A stretch of 64,000 bases of DNA, taken from contig REBA01000016.1 of assembly GCA_004294225.1 (NCBI GenBank), positions 1-64,000 on the forward strand. The letters are read 5' to 3'. The stretch is from Cytophagales bacterium. GTDB taxonomy: Bacteria; Bacteroidota; Bacteroidia; Cytophagales; Cytophagaceae. The notes beneath the pieces were generated by a model. It made no database searches. It saw only the letters and a list, made by a program, of their open reading frames with translations, and was not told the DNA's origin. The first letter of the stretch is position 1, and every line of letters begins with the position of its first letter. The translations under genes and the position numbers were made by a program. This document shows, piece by piece, positions 59,947 to 64,000 of this stretch.

Positions 59947-60330
59947 ATGAAATTAACTTTTAGACTTTTTTTAGTAGGAGTTGTTGCACTTGTTTTTAGT
60001 GCATGTGATAAAAATACAGAATACGTAGATGCAAAGGTGCTGATTAATGATTTTAGAACCAATCAGAAGAAAGCAGTTGAATTGTATTTAGATAAGGAAA
60101 TTGTTGTTGCTGTCCCAATTCAAGTAATGCTACCAAATGGAAATGATGGCATTATGATTTCTTATAACGACTATATTGGGATAAATAATATTGAATTTTA
60201 CATTCCAAAAATTCACATTGAATCTGCAAAGAAAATTAAAGTAAATACCGTTCAGTTAATTCAAGGGATTTGTTCAGAGGGCGGAGGTTCAAAAGATGTA
60301 ATATTTAGAAATTGTAAAGTGATTCAATAG
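59947..60330 (+). CDS. Small lipoprotein with OB-fold-like domain
   Basis: A 127-residue lipoprotein with signal MKLTFRLFLVGVVALVFSAC (lipidated Cys20). The mature part (about 25-127: YVDAKVLINDFRTNQKKAVE, YLDKEIVVAVPIQ, VQLIQGICSEGGGS) resembles the tRNA_anti-like OB-fold domain found in Bacteroidota lipoproteins. It lies 15 bases after ispG on the same strand, so it is likely co-transcribed. Its 3' end overlaps the 3' end of menE by 26 bases. The function is unknown. Confidence 0.75.
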   Translation: MKLTFRLFLVGVVALVFSACDKNTEYVDAKVLINDFRTNQKKAVELYLDKEIVVAVPIQVMLPNGNDGIMISYNDYIGINNIEFYIPKIHIESAKKIKVNTVQLIQGICSEGGGSKDVIFRNCKVIQ

Positions 60331-61390
60331 TGAGTTTGTTTTTTATTCGATCAATTTTTTGGCTTTCTGTTTCTATAAATTGTTGGATAAAATAAATTGC
60401 TTTAGGAGCTTTATATTTAGGACATTGAGATTTTATGGTCTGAAAAAGATTATTCGAGTTTTCTTCAGTCCAGATACTATCTTCAACAATTAAAATTAGT
60501 GATTCTCCTAAGATTTTATCTGGAATTGATGTGATTATAAATCTCGACTGAATTTTTTGGTGCTTGAAAATGCCTGAAATAATTTCTTCAATTTCTTCGA
60601 TTTGAATTTTTATTCCTCCACTGTTTACAACATTGTCTTTTCTTCCTAATATTTTCAGATGTGTTCCATTGATTATTTCTCCTACATCACTAGTGTTTAC
60701 CCATTCGTCCTTAGTTACTTTTCCTCTTATTTTGAAGCAGTTATTTTCGTTTAATTGAACTTCAATCTCAGGCAGAATATGATAAGTTTGCTCAGCTTGG
60801 GAAGTATTTAGTAATCTTAGGCCAATGTGTGATACGGTTTCAGTCATACCATAAGAGCTATAAATAGGTGTGAGTATATTTTGAATTTGCTCAACTAAGA
60901 ATTCTGGTATAGGTGCACCGCCTAGTAATATTATTTTCAATAAATTGATTCTATTTTTTGAAAATTCGTTGCTTAGAATTTCTATTAATTGATTAGGGAC
61001 AAAGGAAACAAAATCAATGACTACAGAAGGTGATATTTCTAGGAATGGATTTTTAGAAGGGTTTGTTACATACAAATTCATTCCTAGCTCTATTGCTCTA
61101 ATTGCCATCATTTTTCCGGCAATAGTGTCTATGCTTAGGCAAAGTAAAATGTTCCAATTTTTTTCGAGATTGAGTGCTTTTTGTGTGAGTCTTACACTTG
61201 CTTGTGCTTGTGATCTATGTATATTTATAGTTTTGGGAGTTCCAGAAGAGCCAGAAGTAGAGACTTCAAAGAATTCGCAATGGTTTTTCCAATTTTTGCA
61301 AAATTGAGCTACTTTTTTTTCATATTCACCTAAAATTGATAAATCATCATGAATGATATCGAAATCTAATTTTGAAAAGTGAATAATCAT
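60305..61390 (-). CDS. menE: 2-succinylbenzoate-CoA ligase
   Basis: ANL-superfamily adenylating enzyme of menaquinone synthesis, 361 residues, on the short side for the family. P-loop TSGSSGTPKTI, the adenine-binding SYGMTETVSH and the hinge region ILGRKDNVVNSGG are present; the final catalytic Lys is near KIDRIKNKL. It activates o-succinylbenzoate before MenB closes the ring. The menaquinone context (menB, menD on the same strand, separated by a channel gene) supports MenE over other acyl-CoA ligases. Confidence 0.9.
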   Translation of the reverse strand: MIIHFSKLDFDIIHDDLSILGEYEKKVAQFCKNWKNHCEFFEVSTSGSSGTPKTINIHRSQAQASVRLTQKALNLEKNWNILLCLSIDTIAGKMMAIRAIELGMNLYVTNPSKNPFLEISPSVVIDFVSFVPNQLIEILSNEFSKNRINLLKIILLGGAPIPEFLVEQIQNILTPIYSSYGMTETVSHIGLRLLNTSQAEQTYHILPEIEVQLNENNCFKIRGKVTKDEWVNTSDVGEIINGTHLKILGRKDNVVNSGGIKIQIEEIEEIISGIFKHQKIQSRFIITSIPDKILGESLILIVEDSIWTEENSNNLFQTIKSQCPKYKAPKAIYFIQQFIETESQKIDRIKNKLTIESLYNF

Positions 61391-61408
61391 TGGTTCAATT
61401 ATTAAAAA

Positions 61409-62188
61409 TTATTCTTCTTTTTTAGGCTTAAAATTCTCTTTTCTAGCTATACCTCCTACTTTCTTTTTATCTACTATTTCCACAAAACCAGCACTAAATA
61501 TACCAGCCAGTACAGCCAAAAGCGATATTCCCACAAATCCCAATATTGTAGCCATTATTTTTCCTCCTATTGTTATAGGTACTATGTCTCCATAACCTAT
61601 AGTCATTACGGTTGAAATAGCCCACCATAGAGATGAAAAAATATTAGTAAATTTTTGCGGCTGGGCATCGTGTTCAAAATAGTATGCTGCACAAGAACAA
61701 AACAATACAACTATTAATGTAGCAAAAAACAAAGCGGTAAGATATTCTAGCTTGTGTTTGATTACTTCTATCACTGTTTGAAGGTGATCAGAGTATCGAT
61801 ATAGTTTTAGTATTCTGAGCAATCTGAATAACCTTAGAACTTTAAAAAAAGATAGTTTAGAGCCAGTGAGTAAGGGTAAGTAAAATGGAATTATAGAAAG
61901 CAAATCTATAATTCCCATGAAAGAGAAAATGTACTTGAAGGGTTTTTTATTATAAATTGAATATAGGATTCTTATTATATATTCTAAAGTAAAAAAAATG
62001 ACAGAGATATCTTCTATAATTAGGAAGATATCTCTGAATTTGCTGAGTTCTTCCATTGTTTCTAAACAAATTACTATGATGTTTAGAAGTATGAAGTAAT
62101 GTAAAATTTGATTTAAGATTGGTAAAATCTTTTCCAAAATAAAAATCAGAGCAGTTTTACGCGGCTTTGTATTTTTTTGAATATTCAT
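61409..62188 (-). CDS. Voltage-gated-type potassium channel
   Basis: A 259-residue ion channel with six membrane segments (S1 to S6). The S4 sensor is LFRLLRILKLYRYS with arginines and lysine at every third position, and the pore contains the K+ selectivity filter TIGYGD. The C terminus is short and basic (ARKENFKPKKEE). The frame opens at TTG 62224; ATG 62218 is a possible start, but ATG 62188 gives a standard N terminus. It lies between menE and menB on the same strand, with 18 and about 70 bases, so it is probably in the men transcript. Confidence 0.88.
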   Translation of the reverse strand: MNIQKNTKPRKTALIFILEKILPILNQILHYFILLNIIVICLETMEELSKFRDIFLIIEDISVIFFTLEYIIRILYSIYNKKPFKYIFSFMGIIDLLSIIPFYLPLLTGSKLSFFKVLRLFRLLRILKLYRYSDHLQTVIEVIKHKLEYLTALFFATLIVVLFCSCAAYYFEHDAQPQKFTNIFSSLWWAISTVMTIGYGDIVPITIGGKIMATILGFVGISLLAVLAGIFSAGFVEIVDKKKVGGIARKENFKPKKEE

Positions 62189-62261
62189 AGATAACAAATA
62201 TAAAAAATCCCTCTGCATAGCCAAATTTAGAGGGACTAATTATTAAGTTCTATAAAAAATA

Positions 62262-63086
62262 TTAAGGAAATTTAGGGTATTTAGAAAAATCAGGTGTACG
62301 TTTTTCTAAAAAAGCATTTTTCCCTTCTTTGGCTTCTTCGCTTAGGTAATAGAGCAGAGTGGCGTTTCCAGCCAATTCTTGTATGCCTGCTTGTCCATCT
62401 AAGTCTGCATTAAATGCACTTTTTAGCATTCTCAAAGCTATAGGGCTTTTCTCAAGGATTTTCTTACACCATAAAATTGTAGTGGCTTCTAGTAATTCGA
62501 GAGGTACTACTTTATTCACTAAGCCCATCTGCAAAGCATCTTGAGCATCGTATTGGTCGCATAAATACCAAATTTCTCTTGCTTTTTTCTGACCTACAAT
62601 ACTAGCCAAATAAGATGCTCCAAATCCGCCATCAAAGCTACCTACTTTGGGGCCAGTTTGACCAAATCTAGCATTTTCAGCTGCAATAGAAAGGTCGCAT
62701 ACTACATGAAGCACATGGCCGCCTCCTATTGCCCAACCTGCAACCATTGCTATTACAGGTTTTGGTATTGATCTAATCTGTTTTTGTAAATCCAATACGT
62801 TTAGCCTTGGTACTTGGTCTTCGCCGATGTACCCGCCATGCCCCCTTACACTCTGGTCGCCACCGCTACAAAATGCTTTTCCTCCTTCACCTGAAATAAT
62901 AATTACGCCAATGTTGGTATTGTCTCTGCAATAGTTCATTGCATCTATCATTTCACTGATCGTTTTTGGGGTAAATGCATTATGAACTTGTGGTCTATTA
63001 ATGCTTATTTTTGCAATCCCTTCGTGGTACAGAAATAATATTTCTTGATATTCTTTGATTATTTTCCAATCGACAGTAGTGTTCAT
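62262..63086 (-). CDS. menB: 1,4-dihydroxy-2-naphthoyl-CoA synthase
   Basis: Crotonase-fold enzyme, 274 residues, that cyclises o-succinylbenzoyl-CoA in menaquinone synthesis. Characteristic segments are [55 protein letters not shown] (oxyanion and catalytic region) and the [10 protein letters not shown] turn. It follows the menD gene by 2 bases and so belongs to one transcript. Length and motif order fit MenB rather than other enoyl-CoA hydratases. Confidence 0.96.
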   Translation of the reverse strand: MNTTVDWKIIKEYQEILFLYHEGIAKISINRPQVHNAFTPKTISEMIDAMNYCRDNTNIGVIIISGEGGKAFCSGGDQSVRGHGGYIGEDQVPRLNVLDLQKQIRSIPKPVIAMVAGWAIGGGHVLHVVCDLSIAAENARFGQTGPKVGSFDGGFGASYLASIVGQKKAREIWYLCDQYDAQDALQMGLVNKVVPLELLEATTILWCKKILEKSPIALRMLKSAFNADLDGQAGIQELAGNATLLYYLSEEAKEGKNAFLEKRTPDFSKYPKFP

Positions 63087-63088
63087 TG

Positions 63089-64000
63089 TTATTTTTTACT
63101 TGTTAGATTTTTGAATTGGTAATATACTTCTCTATTAATAATGGTGGATGTTTCTATTTCTAATATTTTTGATTGTCCTTTCTCTGCAACAAATATTGGA
63201 AGGAATGTTTTCAGAAAATTATAGTTATCTGCAAAATAATATTCTAAATCGAATTCATGTGCAAGTGCAGCTGCTTTTAGGGTTTGTTTTGTTTCAAAAA
63301 ATTCTTCAAGTTCCACTTGTTTGCTTGGCCCATCAATCATCCTAAATATTCCTCCTCCGTGGTTATTAAGCACTATTATTCTGAGGTTTGAGGGCATATA
63401 GTTGTTCCAAAACGCATTGCGATCATAGAAAAAAGCAATATCTCCAATGACTAGAAATACCAATTTATTGGTATTGAGTGCAGCACCATATGCTGTACTC
63501 ATCACACCATCTATACCACTTGTTCCTCTATTACAATATACTTCAATGTTTTTTTCTGAGGGTAATGCAATCAAGTTGGCGTATCTGACGGGCATACTAT
63601 TAGATAAATGAAGAATTGAATCGTTGGGAAGATGATCAATAATCTGTTTACAAACACTAAATTCATTAAACGCTAAATCTTGTTGAAAGAAAGAATGAAT
63701 AGTCGTTCTATAGTCTGATTCTAGTTCTTTCCATAAATCGAAATAAGGAAAATGGGTAGGGTGATTGATGATTTTGTCTTCGTTGAGTTTATTAAAAAAG
63801 TAATTCGGATTTACAGGAATTATTCTTTTTAATGTTTGATAAGTATCAGCTACAGGACCCGTTTCCTGGATATGCCAATGCATAGATGGTTTTACTTTTC
63901 TAAGAAAAATTTTTAAATTTTTTGAAATTATTGATTTACCGAATGAAATTAATAAATCTGGTTCTAGAAGATTTTTAATGTATTCATCTTTTAAATGCAG
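63089..64000 (-). CDS. menD: Menaquinone synthase MenD, C-terminal part (cut by window)
   Basis: The C-terminal part of SEPHCHC synthase, a thiamine diphosphate enzyme joining isochorismate and 2-oxoglutarate. The frame stays open to the window edge (residues LHLKDEY... ), so the gene continues upstream; the ATG at 63883 is internal. Recognisable parts are [16 protein letters not shown] (ThDP/Mg region with [13 protein letters not shown]), [13 protein letters not shown] and a downstream [11 protein letters not shown]. It starts the gene order menD-menB. About 304 codons are visible out of roughly 560. The menF gene probably lies further upstream, outside the window. Confidence 0.93.
   Translation of the reverse strand: MHLKDEYIKNLLEPDLLISFGKSIISKNLKIFLRKVKPSMHWHIQETGPVADTYQTLKRIIPVNPNYFFNKLNEDKIINHPTHFPYFDLWKELESDYRTTIHSFFQQDLAFNEFSVCKQIIDHLPNDSILHLSNSMPVRYANLIALPSEKNIEVYCNRGTSGIDGVMSTAYGAALNTNKLVFLVIGDIAFFYDRNAFWNNYMPSNLRIIVLNNHGGGIFRMIDGPSKQVELEEFFETKQTLKAAALAHEFDLEYYFADNYNFLKTFLPIFVAEKGQSKILEIETSTIINREVYYQFKNLTSKK

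Noticed and set aside
1-64000. CRISPR arrays, tRNA, rRNA and insertion sequences
   Set aside because: I found no regularly spaced repeats, cloverleaf, rRNA-like stretch or transposase gene; most intergenic gaps are under 200 bases.

Overview
The window is AT-rich DNA from a member of the Bacteroidota. Several features point there: proteins with C-terminal type IX secretion (T9SS) sorting domains, a PorZ-like propeller protein, an IspG with the large central insert, a DUF2851 protein, a CruF/CrtD carotenoid pair, a vSGLT-like Na+ symporter, menaquinone genes, and TAnnTTTG promoter boxes in place of clear Shine-Dalgarno sites. I cannot place it below phylum with confidence. I saw no rRNA, tRNA, CRISPR array or insertion sequence.

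Layout. 1-1.9 kb: the 5' end of araB abuts a 3'-truncated porZ-like gene on the opposite strand. 2-10.6 kb: a conserved unknown protein, chrA, ung, nuoM-nuoN and a long purF-type amidotransferase. 10.6-18.7 kb, all minus strand: murI, trhO, a NeuD-type acetyltransferase, DUF2851, two tandem MFS exporters and pyruvate dehydrogenase E2 with two lipoyl domains. 19-25.6 kb: a secreted M16 protease, a LysM protein and the crtD-cruF pair. 26-30.3 kb: an operon of two T9SS cargo proteins and a lipoprotein, whose first gene carries a CAAAA repeat between its ATG and its signal peptide. 30.4-38 kb: a compositionally distinct TonB-dependent receptor, then pyrD, ftsK, lolA and pyrF. 38-46.6 kb: an SRAP protein, photolyase, TamB, tsaD, smpB and a small unknown. 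46.7-57.5 kb: a FucP-type sugar transporter, a lipoprotein, a LuxE-like protein, a tiny lipoprotein, mltG, an SGLT-type symporter, a secreted CxxC-rich protein, a beta-barrel protein with a lysine-rich tail, mlaF-mlaE and an SDR. 57.5-64 kb: ispG behind a perfect 28-bp palindrome, a lipoprotein, and menE, a K+ channel, menB and menD (cut by the window end).

How the genes fit together. Most are housekeeping: respiration (nuoMN, menBDE), pyrimidine and purine synthesis (pyrD, pyrF, purF), envelope building (murI, mltG, tamB, lolA, mlaEF, LysM), isoprenoids and carotenoids (ispG, crtD, cruF), translation quality and tRNA modification (smpB, tsaD, trhO) and DNA repair (ung, phr, SRAP). The most interesting region is the T9SS cargo operon. 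With six CAAAA units the ATG at 26078 is out of frame with the signal peptide; with five or eight it would be in frame. This has the architecture of a phase-variable, surface-secreted protein.
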